51,880 bases of DNA from Weissella confusa (GTDB lineage Bacteria; Bacillota; Bacilli; Lactobacillales; Lactobacillaceae). A model generated the notes under the pieces. That model searched no databases and had not been told where the DNA came from. It was given only the letters and a program-made list of their open reading frames with translations. Every line of letters starts with the position of its first letter. Positions within the stretch are counted from its first letter, which is position 1. Position numbers and translations under genes: made by a program. The stretch is taken from NCBI GenBank assembly GCA_001436895.1, contig JQAY01000001.1, forward strand, positions 261,972-313,851, read 5' to 3'. Positions 35,373 to 43,650 of this stretch are shown here, piece after piece.

Positions 35373-36077
35373 TTATTCGGTAGTTGAAAGGTAGAAAGCA
35401 GCAGGTGTGATATTAGTACCTTTGTCCGGCGTGATACCGGCAGCGATAAATTGCAACTTTTGATAGTTGAAATCATTTGAATCGGTTAGCACAATAAAGT
35501 CACCGGACTTTGAATCACCGGGTTCAAGAATACCGGTGTTGAATTGATCATACATGTAATGACCAACTCGCATATCAGAATGCGTAAAGGATTGCCCGTT
35601 GCCATCAATTAAAGTCCACCCAGCGACATTGGTGTTCAAAAGGTTAATGGGCTGGGTGCCGTAATTAGTGATTGTGACATCAAGTGTGACGCGATAAAAC
35701 TCGTAGGGTAATGACACATCAGCTTTAACAAACGCCTTTTCAGCTGGCGAAAAGAGCGATTCAACGTTGGTGGTATCCAAAATGTTGATATGTGACACGG
35801 TGAATTTCAAGTTGTTAGCCGTGACAGACATCGTATGCAAGTCTTTATCCAAGAACGTTGATTGATAGTCTTGGTGGTTGTTGGCTGGTGCCCGTGAGTA
35901 ATCGATTGCTGATGAACTTGAGTTAGATGACGATGAGGTCAATGGTGCCGACGGTTCACTGAAACTAGGGCTGGTATATCTGGTTGCTTTTGGTCCATAA
36001 ATAGCGATAACATAGAAGCCAAGTAATAATCCGCTGAAAATCACGAGTATTAAGATTTGACGGGTTAATTTAGTCAT
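35373..36077 (-). CDS. Secreted/anchored DUF4352-like protein
   Basis: A 234-aa protein with an N-terminal membrane helix (about 8-28, ILILVIFSGLLLGFYVIAIY). A Ser/Asn-rich linker (TSSSSNSSSSAID) follows, then a beta-rich extracytoplasmic domain (about 85-230). NNLKFTVSHI, YRVTLDVTITNYGTQPINL and TGILEPGDSKSGDFIV match the immunoglobulin-like DUF4352 pattern. It is probably exposed on the cell surface. The second of two tandem ATGs (36077) has the better AGGAG spacing; the first is at 36080. It is divergent from the XpaC-like gene. The role is unknown. Confidence 0.72.
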   Translation of the reverse strand: MTKLTRQILILVIFSGLLLGFYVIAIYGPKATRYTSPSFSEPSAPLTSSSSNSSSSAIDYSRAPANNHQDYQSTFLDKDLHTMSVTANNLKFTVSHINILDTTNVESLFSPAEKAFVKADVSLPYEFYRVTLDVTITNYGTQPINLLNTNVAGWTLIDGNGQSFTHSDMRVGHYMYDQFNTGILEPGDSKSGDFIVLTDSNDFNYQKLQFIAAGITPDKGTNITPAAFYLSTTE

Positions 36078-36159
36078 CATTCGGCTCCTGTTGTTTAAAC
36101 AGTATACACCTAGTTTAAAAGGGACGACTAGTGACTGACGTAGAAAACGAGGGAAGCTG

Positions 36160-36942
36160 ATGTTGTTAAATCTTAGAACGCTAACGGCGGTTGAATTGCG
36201 TCGCAATAAACTGATTGCCGTTTTTTTGATGGGTGCGCTTGGTTTGGAGTTAACGACCGTTGCACCGCGAGCTAGCGTTGTCATTTTAGTTGGTGCTGTC
36301 ATGGCGGGAATTTTGCCGAATGATAAGGTGGCAGTGCTATGGTTGATGCCGGCGACTTTATTAGTCGGTGTTTTGTTTTTAACGCAGCCAACCTGGCAAA
36401 TGAAAGGTATTTTTGCGGTCGTTGTTTTGCTAGCACGGTTTGGCTTGTTACAAGATAAGCCGGTTGTGCAGAGCGCAACCTTGCCCACCAAGTATACTTA
36501 TGACCTGACTGGGTTATCGCGTAAGGATAAGCAAGCCTTCCAGACAGCGTTTGCCACGGGTTATAACGATATCCAAATTATTAATGACCTGGTTAAAGCC
36601 GATGCGCAACTCCAAGCAATCGCTGATCGATACCAGTTCGAACTATTCACAGATAACATAATTGCAACCTTGGCTGAGAAGCCGGAACGTTTGGTACTGG
36701 CTGATGAGTTTCTTTATAACCACGTGCCGAATGCGTTGAAAATTATCCGTATGTATATGACGGTGCAAAAGCAGACGGCGGTGTCACAATTTGCTGATGA
36801 ACAGTTGGAACAGGCGCAAAACACATTGGTTGCGTTGTTTAAGGAAATTAAAGTGGATTATCACGTCCTGACGCAAGTGGATTCACAAGCGTTATCAGAG
36901 CAAATTGCTATCGCGCAGCAAACAATGTACAACCGAAATTGA
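36160..36942 (+). CDS. XpaC-like membrane protein (5-bromo-4-chloroindolyl phosphate hydrolysis family)
   Basis: A 260-aa protein with three to four N-terminal hydrophobic helices (about 15-105). A soluble C-terminal helical part contains DEFLYNHVPNALKIIRMYMTVQ, the segment most like the XpaC family. XpaC proteins usually pair with TelA (toxic anion resistance) genes; no telA is here. The function is unknown. GAGGGAAG precedes the ATG at 36160. It is divergent from the DUF4352-like gene. Confidence 0.6.
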   Translation: MLLNLRTLTAVELRRNKLIAVFLMGALGLELTTVAPRASVVILVGAVMAGILPNDKVAVLWLMPATLLVGVLFLTQPTWQMKGIFAVVVLLARFGLLQDKPVVQSATLPTKYTYDLTGLSRKDKQAFQTAFATGYNDIQIINDLVKADAQLQAIADRYQFELFTDNIIATLAEKPERLVLADEFLYNHVPNALKIIRMYMTVQKQTAVSQFADEQLEQAQNTLVALFKEIKVDYHVLTQVDSQALSEQIAIAQQTMYNRN

Positions 36943-36954
36943 ATCAATGATGTT

Positions 36955-36979
36955 GAGCTGGTTTTCCAGCTCTTTTTTT
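36955..36979 (+). terminator. Rho-independent terminator
   Basis: GAGCTGG pairs with CCAGCTC (TTTT loop), followed by seven T residues. Confidence 0.85.
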
Positions 36980-37023
36980 CTGTAAAAATTCAAATTGACC
37001 CAGTATGATAGGGGGCAAAGGGG

Positions 37024-37794
37024 GTGGCGAATTTGGATGAAAAAGATAAAGAGCTGGATCAACTAATTTATGATACTTATGGCATTGTTGAGCCAGAATC
37101 AGATGAACCAAAGCCGGCCCCTCGCAAACCGCGGCACCGGCGCAAAATTATTTACACCAGCATCATTTTATTGTTGGTGTTCGGGTCGGTCGGGAGTAGC
37201 TTCGAGCCAATTATGAGTGCGATTAACTATAGCTCGCAGCGTCGACAGTTGAATAATTTGACAATTAAACAAGCTGAGACTGGCAATGAAAAATTACTCC
37301 GAAATGGTGGTTTTGGACCCACAAGTGATTCACTGGGGATGTACACCGGTAAAAATGGTGAGTTAACCGTCGCAATTGTGCAATCGGATTTTCAAACAAC
37401 GACGCCGAATGTCCAGCGCGCACTCAAGGGGGCCATTAAGTTTTGGCGGGTGAAGTCCCATGGCAAAATTAATATCAAGGAAGTGCAACAACGTCAAAGT
37501 CCAGATGTGCTTGTGCGAGCAGGTGCGATGGGTGATGAAGGCACCGATGCTGGTACGCATGCATTGGCTTGGATGAATCCATCAACTGGTGAACTACGGG
37601 TTTCTGGCGATGTATTGTCATTGTCGAATCAAAATACCCTAACGAAAACGCTGGCGCATGAGCTCGGCCACGCGCTTGGATTAGGGCATACGACAGATGG
37701 CCATAATATTATGAGTGCGATGCTGTCACCAAAAGCAGATGATGTTTCGACAAATCAGTTAACGCATATCGAGACGTTCCAAACTGAACGTTGA
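37024..37794 (+). CDS. Membrane-anchored matrixin-type zinc metalloprotease
   Basis: A 256-aa protease. One helix (about 41-58, KIIYTSIILLLVFGSVGSS) follows a proline- and basic-rich N-terminus, so the catalytic domain is outside. The zinc motif AHELGHALGLGHTTDGHNIM has His212, Glu213, His216, His222 and the Met-turn Met230. That is the HExxHxxGxxH matrixin/metzincin plan. The pre-domain NGELTVAIVQSDFQ resembles the N-terminal strand of M10/M84-type proteases. GTG at 37024 is the start because AGGGGG lies before it. It follows a terminator and is monocistronic with the next DUF1810 gene close by. Confidence 0.85.
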   Translation: MANLDEKDKELDQLIYDTYGIVEPESDEPKPAPRKPRHRRKIIYTSIILLLVFGSVGSSFEPIMSAINYSSQRRQLNNLTIKQAETGNEKLLRNGGFGPTSDSLGMYTGKNGELTVAIVQSDFQTTTPNVQRALKGAIKFWRVKSHGKINIKEVQQRQSPDVLVRAGAMGDEGTDAGTHALAWMNPSTGELRVSGDVLSLSNQNTLTKTLAHELGHALGLGHTTDGHNIMSAMLSPKADDVSTNQLTHIETFQTER

Positions 37795-37857
37795 ACCAAG
37801 GTGAAAACAACACATCATGCTAGAATTAACTTATCAATATGAATGAGGTGATAGGTC

Positions 37858-38289
37858 ATGGATGAAGCATTGGCAAATGATGTGCAACGATTTTTTTTGG
37901 CACAAGAAAACGCAAACAGCTTTCAAACGGCGGTTGACGAATTGACGGCTGGCAAGAAGGATTCACACTGGATGTGGTGGGTATTCCCACAATTACGTTC
38001 ACTAGGTTCAAGCGAACGTGCGGTTTATTATGGTCTAGCAGATGCGGAAGAGGCGCGTGCTTATTTGGCGAATGAAACGCTAGCTGAGCGCTTGCTCCAT
38101 GTGACAAAGATTGTTTTGGACTTGAAGGCTGCTAACATTGTTGATGTCTTCGGGGATGTTGATGCGCGCAAGTTGCAAGCATCATGGACATTATTTGAAG
38201 CAGTCGCAGACAACAAGGTGCCATTTGCTGAAGGATTAGATTTCTACTTTAATGGGGAACGTCATTCAGCAACGTTGGCCGAATTATAA
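37858..38289 (+). CDS. DUF1810-family protein
   Basis: A 143-aa cytosolic protein. The hallmark is the block HWMWWVFPQLRSLGSSERAVYYGL (about 42-65), then AYLANETLAERLLHVTKIVL and FGDVDARKLQASWTLF. All match DUF1810, a widespread small family of unknown role. SD is GAGGTGATAGG, spaced to the ATG at 37858. Full length. It is followed by a terminator. Confidence 0.88.
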   Translation: MDEALANDVQRFFLAQENANSFQTAVDELTAGKKDSHWMWWVFPQLRSLGSSERAVYYGLADAEEARAYLANETLAERLLHVTKIVLDLKAANIVDVFGDVDARKLQASWTLFEAVADNKVPFAEGLDFYFNGERHSATLAEL

Positions 38290-38297
38290 TCAGAATT

Positions 38298-38324
38298 GGC
38301 ACTCGAAATTCGAGTGCCTTTTTT
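38298..38324 (+). terminator. Rho-independent terminator
   Basis: A 9-bp perfect stem (38298-38306 with 38310-38318) with an AAT loop and six T residues. Confidence 0.85.
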
Positions 38325-38386
38325 GTGCCCGCAGGAAATCAAAGTGTTACCATTTAGGTGTTGAAAAGAAACGAGGCTTATTAGTG

Positions 38387-38743
38387 ATGAATCAAACAGT
38401 ATTAAAAGCAGTAGAACGTGTAACTTGGAACACAGAACACCACTTCTTGCATATTAAGAATCAACACGAGTTCAAGCGCCAACTAGCGGTGCAATTCGAA
38501 ATGGGGTATTCGGATGCCCGTTTCATTCAATTCTTCTTGGAAACGCAAGAAAGCGATGACGATATCTGGCAAACCTTTACGGATGCCTTTGAAAAGGTGA
38601 CAGCATTTGAATACGCGTTTATCGCAGGTGGTTTGGAGGGCTTCAATGAGCAATTTGGGGATCAAATGGCTGCTTATGATGAGGCACACCAAGAGTTACT
38701 AAGTATTTTGGAACAGGTAAAGTTGCTAGCAGCAACGTTTTAG
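38387..38743 (+). CDS. Hypothetical 118-aa cytosolic protein
   Basis: A small acidic, helix-rich protein with no membrane helix or known motif. The ATG at 38387 is preferred because GAGG lies about 10 bases before it; the longer frame from 38252 starts inside DUF1810. Two-base-type spacing (13 bases) to the next gene suggests one operon. The function is unknown. Confidence 0.7.
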   Translation: MNQTVLKAVERVTWNTEHHFLHIKNQHEFKRQLAVQFEMGYSDARFIQFFLETQESDDDIWQTFTDAFEKVTAFEYAFIAGGLEGFNEQFGDQMAAYDEAHQELLSILEQVKLLAATF

Positions 38744-38756
38744 GGGGCAATAACAA

Positions 38757-39160
38757 ATGTTTGACTACAAGGCATATTTCAAGGAACGCACCATGCGTGA
38801 TTATACGGTTGCCATGGTTTTGCGTATGATGGCAGATAATGGTTACATGGGACAACATGCCGTTGATGTGTTGTCTGAGACGAATGCGGAAATTACATCA
38901 GAACCATTCCCAGGCGAAGCTGGTCTACGTCAATTATATGTCCACATTGATGGGCAACAGTTCGTCGTTCGTTTCAAGGTGAACCTAGAGACTGGTGACA
39001 CGACCGTACGTGACGCTTGGCGCAATGATGAGCAAACTCACGTTGATGAGTTGAACTTTATCGACTACTGGACCCAACTTACTTCCCTGAGGGTCAAGTT
39101 GCTGATCGTGTGAAGGATTGGTATGCAGTTGCTGATGCCAAGTTACAATTTAAGGCTTAA
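38757..39160 (+). pseudogene. Hypothetical protein gene with a C-terminal frameshift
   Basis: The frame from the ATG at 38757 (after AGGGGGC) reads MFDYKAYFKERTM and stays coding-like to about codon 107 (WTQ). It then runs into a stop at 39113 with a tail (LTSLRVKLLIV) unlike the rest. From 39077 the -1 frame reads TYFPEGQVADRVKDWYAV ... and ends at 39160, with typical codon use. One base lost near 39075-39078 (for example CCCAAAC to CCCAAC) joins the two into about 134 aa. It may be a true mutation, a sequencing error or, less likely, a programmed shift. The intact family is unknown. Confidence 0.65.
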
Positions 39161-39166
39161 TGACTA

Positions 39167-39198
39167 AAGACCTGTAAAAATTTTTACGGGTCTTTTTT
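39167..39198 (+). terminator. Rho-independent terminator
   Basis: A 14-bp stem with a G-U pair (39167-39180 with 39181-39194) and six T residues. Confidence 0.75.
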
Positions 39199-39469
39199 GG
39201 TGCAAAATTTGTCAATCCGTGGGACTTTGTATTTCAACAACGTCCAAAATTGTGGATAGCACACAGAAAACCCGGAAAAAGGACACAATTAAAACAATGA
39301 ATGCGATTTCAAGGACACGACTTATTCAAACAATCGCCTAAAATTAGAAGATTATATAGGGTAGACTGTAAATAACTTGGAACAACATTGTGAACTGTGG
39401 TGGCTCATGAAAAGTTTTTTCAGGGTATTGGACGGAGAAAGGGCACTTTCTTTTTAGAGGAGTTAAACA
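39199..39469. other. Gene-free stretch
   Basis: No supported gene. It is AT-rich, with one DnaA-box-like TGTGGATAG at about 39253. It must hold the promoter of the gene at 39470, but no box pair stands out. A 14-codon ORF at 39297 has no adjacent ribosome site. Confidence 0.5.
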
Positions 39470-39952
39470 ATGAAAAAACGATCAGCAATTTTATGTTTTG
39501 TCACCTTCATGGCAATGAATCTAGCGACACAAGGAGCAGCAAACGCAGATGCTGTCCGCCCGGTGGTTGCACAATCATCTTTGATTGAAAAGTTTGATGA
39601 GATGATTCAAGGTGTTAAGGACAAGTTCAGTGGGCACACAGAATCCGACTATAACGAGCCGATTATTGAATCACCAGATGGTGAAATGAAGCCAACGCAG
39701 GTAACGGATATTTCAGTTTCGGAAAATGCAAAATCAGAGCCCGTGATTGTCGGAGCAGTTGATACGCCAGACTTAGAGAACCGCCGTTGGGCCCGTGATG
39801 TGAACGCTGGCCGTACGGAAGAAGGTGTTTGGCCAGTTCGCATGGCTAAGAACCACCCAATTGTCTTTTTGCTAATGATGTTAGTCATTGGTAATGCATC
39901 AGCTGTCTTTGTTTATCGCGTTAAGCGCCGCCCAGTTACAACAGAAATCTAA
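39470..39952 (+). CDS. Secreted/anchored 160-aa protein, signal peptide and C-terminal helix
   Basis: MKKRSAILCFVTFMAMNLATQGAANA is a signal peptide (likely cleavage after ANA). The middle is charged and flexible. The C-terminus holds one helix (about 128-148, IVFLLMMLVIGNASAVFVYR) followed by VKRRPVTTEI, a membrane anchor without LPxTG. It is probably a surface protein. The AGAGGAG ribosome site is strong. The function is unknown. Confidence 0.72.
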   Translation: MKKRSAILCFVTFMAMNLATQGAANADAVRPVVAQSSLIEKFDEMIQGVKDKFSGHTESDYNEPIIESPDGEMKPTQVTDISVSENAKSEPVIVGAVDTPDLENRRWARDVNAGRTEEGVWPVRMAKNHPIVFLLMMLVIGNASAVFVYRVKRRPVTTEI

Positions 39953-39990
39953 AAAACGCCCTCGCACTAATTTCGTGCGAGGGCGTTTTG
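39953..39990. terminator. Bidirectional terminator
   Basis: A 15-bp perfect stem (39953-39967 with 39975-39989) between convergent genes. Confidence 0.9.
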
Positions 39991-40833
39991 CTATTTTTGT
40001 TGTAAGAAAATCACTAGAACCGTGACCGCTTGTAGCAAGGAGAAGATCCCCATGCGATATTTTGGCTTCAAGTCGAGGTTAATCAAAACCATCCACGTGA
40101 AGACGATGATGACAATCGCCAATAGTGTCCATAAGTTCCATGGCAAGGTTAAGACATCCAACAAAAGAATGATACCAAATGCCAAAGATGTAGCACGCTT
40201 ATTACGACCGGTTGGTACGAAAATACTACTCATGTAGTACAAGTAACTGAATAGCAACGGCAACAAACTTAGAATAAAGGGCAATGTTAAGAATGTATTT
40301 TGTTGATAGAATATGACAACCGGCATTGCGAGTGTTGCAACCCCAGAATACATAATTAAGCCCAGGATGTTTTGCAGGTTTAACCACTTAACGTTAATGA
40401 GCAATAGCGCAAGGGGAAGTAATCCTAACAAAATAATCTGTTGAATCGTGACTTGCTTGTATAGGAAGTACAAGAACACAATCGGAATCAAGATGACCGC
40501 AAAATTCAGCCAGCGTGAGAAACCACGGTTGAAAGTTAGGAAAATTGCTAATGCCAAAATTAGGCTATAGGTCATTAAGAGGGGATTGTGTTGCCATTGA
40601 CCACTCGTTAAATTTTTTGAATAAATGAGCGGATAAACCCACCAAATTGCCAATTGTGAGACGACAGCGAATAGAATTGAAAACCATTGGATTTGTTGCC
40701 ATTGTGGTCGGTTATCAACACGCTGTGGTCGCCGTTGTGGTCCGCGGTGAAGCGGCTCTGCTGATGAGACAGTCGCTTGGGGTCCATCCAATTGGTTAAG
40801 TCGATTTAAACTGGCTTGATAATCGTCATTCAT
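39991..40833 (-). CDS. Hypothetical polytopic membrane protein
   Basis: A 280-aa protein. The N-terminus is soluble and rich in Gln/Arg/Pro (MNDDYQASLNRLNQL, RRPQRVDN). From about residue 48, eight to nine hydrophobic helices follow. No family recognised. The start is supported by AGGAGG on the - strand. It is divergent from the HAD gene at 40984. Confidence 0.7.
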   Translation of the reverse strand: MNDDYQASLNRLNQLDGPQATVSSAEPLHRGPQRRPQRVDNRPQWQQIQWFSILFAVVSQLAIWWVYPLIYSKNLTSGQWQHNPLLMTYSLILALAIFLTFNRGFSRWLNFAVILIPIVFLYFLYKQVTIQQIILLGLLPLALLLINVKWLNLQNILGLIMYSGVATLAMPVVIFYQQNTFLTLPFILSLLPLLFSYLYYMSSIFVPTGRNKRATSLAFGIILLLDVLTLPWNLWTLLAIVIIVFTWMVLINLDLKPKYRMGIFSLLQAVTVLVIFLQQK

Positions 40834-40927
40834 GAACGGCCTCCTTTATCATGATATTTTTCATATAAATGTAATTAACTAAACTAACCTTATAATTGTA
40901 GCAAATTCGGCGCAGTCTCGGACAGTT

Positions 40928-40936
40928 TGTTATAAT
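40928..40936 (+). promoter_or_regulatory. Extended -10 promoter of the HAD gene
   Basis: TGT-TATAAT at 40928-40936 is a strong extended -10; only a weak -35 is present. Confidence 0.55.
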
Positions 40937-40983
40937 GACTTTTAGGTAAAAGAGTGAATTAATTGTGAAAGGGAAGCAGAACA

Positions 40984-41835
40984 ATGACGATTAAGTTAAT
41001 TGCAACCGATATGGACGGTACATTGCTACGTGATGATCGCACATTTGACTATGCACGAATGGAGGCATTGTTAGATCAAATGGACGAACGTGGCATCCGC
41101 TTTGTCGCAGCAAGTGGGAACCAATATAAGCAATTGCGTTCTTATTTTGAGCCGGTTAACCCTGACCGCATTACGTATGTGTCAGATAACGGTGCGTTGA
41201 TTACCCACGAGAATACGGTATTGGCTGAATCAGCATTGTCACCAGACCAAATTTCTCGTGTGTTGCAATGGAATGCTGAGACACATGCACACATGGATAA
41301 TTTGATTATTTTGTCAGGTACAAATGGGGCGTACGTCTCAAACCACGCCACCCCTGAAATGATTGCAGCTGTGAAGACATTCTATCCAACGGTTCACCAA
41401 GTTGAGAAGTTTATGGATGTGGAAGATAGTATTTTCCGATTCTCACTTGTTTGGGACCAAGATGTTGATGTACATCATCACGTGCAACAATTGCGTGATG
41501 TCTTTGGCGAAGAGCTACACACCACAGGTTCAGGGTTTGGATCAGTTGATATCTTGGCACCAGGCGTAAACAAGCGTACTGGCCTTGAGCAACTAGCGGC
41601 CAAGTGGGATATCAAGCCTGAAGAGATGGCAGCCTTTGGTGACAATGGTAATGATTTGGAGATGCTTCGCTATGTGAAGTATCCATTCGTTATGCCAAAC
41701 GCTGAGGACTTTATGAAGGTTCGTATTAATAATTTGGCCGTAAACGATAATAACCACAACGGGGTTTTGGACACAATCGAAGCCTTGTTGGGCGGTGCGT
41801 TTGATGACGATGATGAGTCAGTTTTTACTAAGTAA
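40984..41835 (+). CDS. Cof-type HAD-superfamily phosphatase
   Basis: A 283-aa third Cof-type phosphatase in the window. DMDGTLL has Asp9 and Asp11; AAFGDNGNDLEML is the metal motif with Asn after GD; a cap domain lies between. It has an acidic C-terminal tail (GGAFDDDDESVFTK). AAAGGGAAG precedes the ATG. It is a paralogue of the genes at 113 and 1502, more distant. Substrate unknown. Confidence 0.9.
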   Translation: MTIKLIATDMDGTLLRDDRTFDYARMEALLDQMDERGIRFVAASGNQYKQLRSYFEPVNPDRITYVSDNGALITHENTVLAESALSPDQISRVLQWNAETHAHMDNLIILSGTNGAYVSNHATPEMIAAVKTFYPTVHQVEKFMDVEDSIFRFSLVWDQDVDVHHHVQQLRDVFGEELHTTGSGFGSVDILAPGVNKRTGLEQLAAKWDIKPEEMAAFGDNGNDLEMLRYVKYPFVMPNAEDFMKVRINNLAVNDNNHNGVLDTIEALLGGAFDDDDESVFTK

Positions 41836-41880
41836 GCGTTATCGTTGTACTAAAAGCCTATACGCGGTCTAATAAACTGC

Positions 41881-41886
41881 TATAAT
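41881..41886 (+). promoter_or_regulatory. -10 box of uppS
   Basis: Consensus TATAAT without an evident -35. A 9-bp hairpin, 41900-41908 with 41918-41926, lies in the leader before the GGAGGAA ribosome site. Confidence 0.45.
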
Positions 41887-41955
41887 GGATAGGAGTGACA
41901 TGCGTAACTAACTATTGGTTGCGCATTTTAGATTTATAGAGGCGGAGGAAACGTT

Positions 41956-42744
41956 GTGTTTTTCAAAAAGCGACGAGTCATCGATTCAGAAACAACGACA
42001 CAATTAGATAAGACGCGTATTCCTAACCATATTGCGATTATTATGGATGGAAACGGACGCTGGGCTAAGCGACAAAACTTGCCTCGTGTTGCCGGTCACC
42101 AACGTGGTATGGAAGTGGTTAAGGACATTACCAAGACGGCCAGTGATTTGGGCGTTAAGGTACTGACACTGTACGCATTTTCAACTGAAAACTGGAAGCG
42201 TCCTGAGACTGAAGTCGGGTTCTTGATGAAATTGCCTGGAAAGTTTTTTGATACCTTCGTACCTGAGTTGATTGCAAACAACGTCCGTGTCAACGTGATG
42301 GGGTATGTCGATCAACTACCCGCCGATACGCAACGTGCCGTTAATGATGCGATTGCGCAAACTGCTAATAATACAGGGATGGTTTTGAACTTTGCCTTGA
42401 ATTATGGTGGTCGTGCAGAAATCGTGACGGGCGTGCAAACGTTGGCCCAACAAGTCGCGGCTGGTGAACTTAAGCCAGAAGAGATTGATGAAGCGACGAT
42501 TAGCAACGCAATGATGACAGCACCACTTGGCGAATACGCAGACCCAGATTTGTTGATTCGTACTAGTGGTGAAATGCGTTTGTCTAATTTCTTGTTGTGG
42601 CAATTGGCATATGCTGAATTCGTCTTTGTCGACGAACACTGGCCTGAGATGACACAATCTGTTTTCGAAGGGGCCATTGCAACTTACCAAGCACGAGATC
42701 GTCGTTTTGGTGGGATTGCAGAAAATAAAAGTGATAAAAAATAG
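41956..42744 (+). CDS. uppS: Undecaprenyl diphosphate synthase (isoprenyl transferase)
   Basis: A 262-aa cis-prenyltransferase that adds IPP to farnesyl diphosphate to make the C55 lipid carrier for peptidoglycan and wall polymers. IIMDGNGRWAKR (Asp31) is the active-site loop, TLYAFSTENWKRP the substrate flap and RTSGEMRLSNFLLWQ the C-terminal IPP site. GTG at 41956 is the start, 5 bases after GGAGGAA. The N-terminal KKRRVIDSETTTQ extension is short. First gene of the uppS-cdsA-rseP-proS-polC block known in Bacilli. Confidence 0.96.
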   Translation: MFFKKRRVIDSETTTQLDKTRIPNHIAIIMDGNGRWAKRQNLPRVAGHQRGMEVVKDITKTASDLGVKVLTLYAFSTENWKRPETEVGFLMKLPGKFFDTFVPELIANNVRVNVMGYVDQLPADTQRAVNDAIAQTANNTGMVLNFALNYGGRAEIVTGVQTLAQQVAAGELKPEEIDEATISNAMMTAPLGEYADPDLLIRTSGEMRLSNFLLWQLAYAEFVFVDEHWPEMTQSVFEGAIATYQARDRRFGGIAENKSDKK

Positions 42745-42759
42745 AGGAAGTTTAGGACT

Positions 42760-43551
42760 ATGAAGACACGTGTCATTACGGCCATTGTCGCATTGGCGAT
42801 TTTCTTGCCAATCTTGTACGTGGGCGGTATTTGGATTCAAGTGGCAGCATCAGTACTCGCAGTGATTGCGGCTGCCGAAGTCGTCTTGATGCGCAAGACG
42901 TTGTTAGTTGATTTTGGAGCAATTTTGACGATGGTTGGTGCCTTGGTAATGACGTTACCAGTTGGTTTGTGGGATGCCATCCAAGCACCGGTTGTCTTGC
43001 ACCGCTCATCATTGTTGTACATCTTTGTTATCTTGATGTTGTTGCACACGGTAATTGCTAAGAACAAGTTTAGCTTCGAAGATGCTGGTGTATTCACATT
43101 GACGATGATGTATGTTGGTATGGGATTTGGCATGATGGTGGCTGCCCGTAACGCTGGGCTAGATACACTAATGTTTGCCTTTTTGATTGTTTGGTTGACT
43201 GATTCAGGGGCCTACATGATTGGTCGCAAGCTTGGTAAGCACAAGCTAACGAAGATTTCACCAAACAAGACTTGGGAAGGTTCAATCGGTGGAACGGTGG
43301 TTGCGGTTATCGCAGCGGCAGTTTACACGTACTTCTTCCCACAAGCGTACAGCTGGCCAGTCATGATTATCATCAGCATCGTGCTTTCTGTAGCCGGTCA
43401 ATTTGGTGATTTGATTGAATCTGGTTTGAAGCGTTTCTACAAGGTTAAGGACTCAGGAAACGTGTTGCCTGGTCACGGTGGTATCTTGGATCGTTTCGAC
43501 TCAATGTTGATTGTTTTGCCATTGATGTACTTGATTGGTTTGTTCCACTAA
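42760..43551 (+). CDS. cdsA: Phosphatidate cytidylyltransferase (CDP-diglyceride synthase)
   Basis: A 263-aa membrane enzyme that makes CDP-diacylglycerol from phosphatidate and CTP, the branch point of phospholipid synthesis. About seven or eight membrane helices. The signature SGLKRFYKVKDSG ... LPGHGGILDRFDS at the C-terminus is complete. It lies 15 bases after uppS, in one operon, with GAGGAAG. Confidence 0.96.
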   Translation: MKTRVITAIVALAIFLPILYVGGIWIQVAASVLAVIAAAEVVLMRKTLLVDFGAILTMVGALVMTLPVGLWDAIQAPVVLHRSSLLYIFVILMLLHTVIAKNKFSFEDAGVFTLTMMYVGMGFGMMVAARNAGLDTLMFAFLIVWLTDSGAYMIGRKLGKHKLTKISPNKTWEGSIGGTVVAVIAAAVYTYFFPQAYSWPVMIIISIVLSVAGQFGDLIESGLKRFYKVKDSGNVLPGHGGILDRFDSMLIVLPLMYLIGLFH

Positions 43552-43565
43552 ACTAAAAGATTCGT

Positions 43566-43602
43566 AAGCCTGGGGGAAATTAAAGTTTCCTTCAGGCTTT
43601 TG
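43566..43602 (+). terminator. Probable terminator between cdsA and rseP
   Basis: AAGCCTG pairs with CAGGCTT, extended by GGGGAAA/TTTCCTT inside. A short T run follows. rseP may thus be expressed separately; CATAAT at 43619-43624 is a possible -10. Confidence 0.6.
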
Positions 43603-43650
43603 TTGTATACTAAGGCCTAGCATAATGGGAACACGTGGAGAGTTTAACTG

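Noticed and set aside
37024-37032. An alternative TTG start nine bases downstream for the matrixin-type protease
   Set aside because: The GTG at 37024 has the better-placed G-rich ribosome site; either choice changes only three residues.
39075-39113. Programmed -1 ribosomal frameshift
   Set aside because: ACCCAAC is not an X-XXY-YYZ heptamer with AAA, and no strong downstream pseudoknot was seen. An indel is simpler.
39297-39341. A 14-codon ORF in the 39.2-39.5 kb gap
   Set aside because: No ribosome site within 4-12 bases and no other support.
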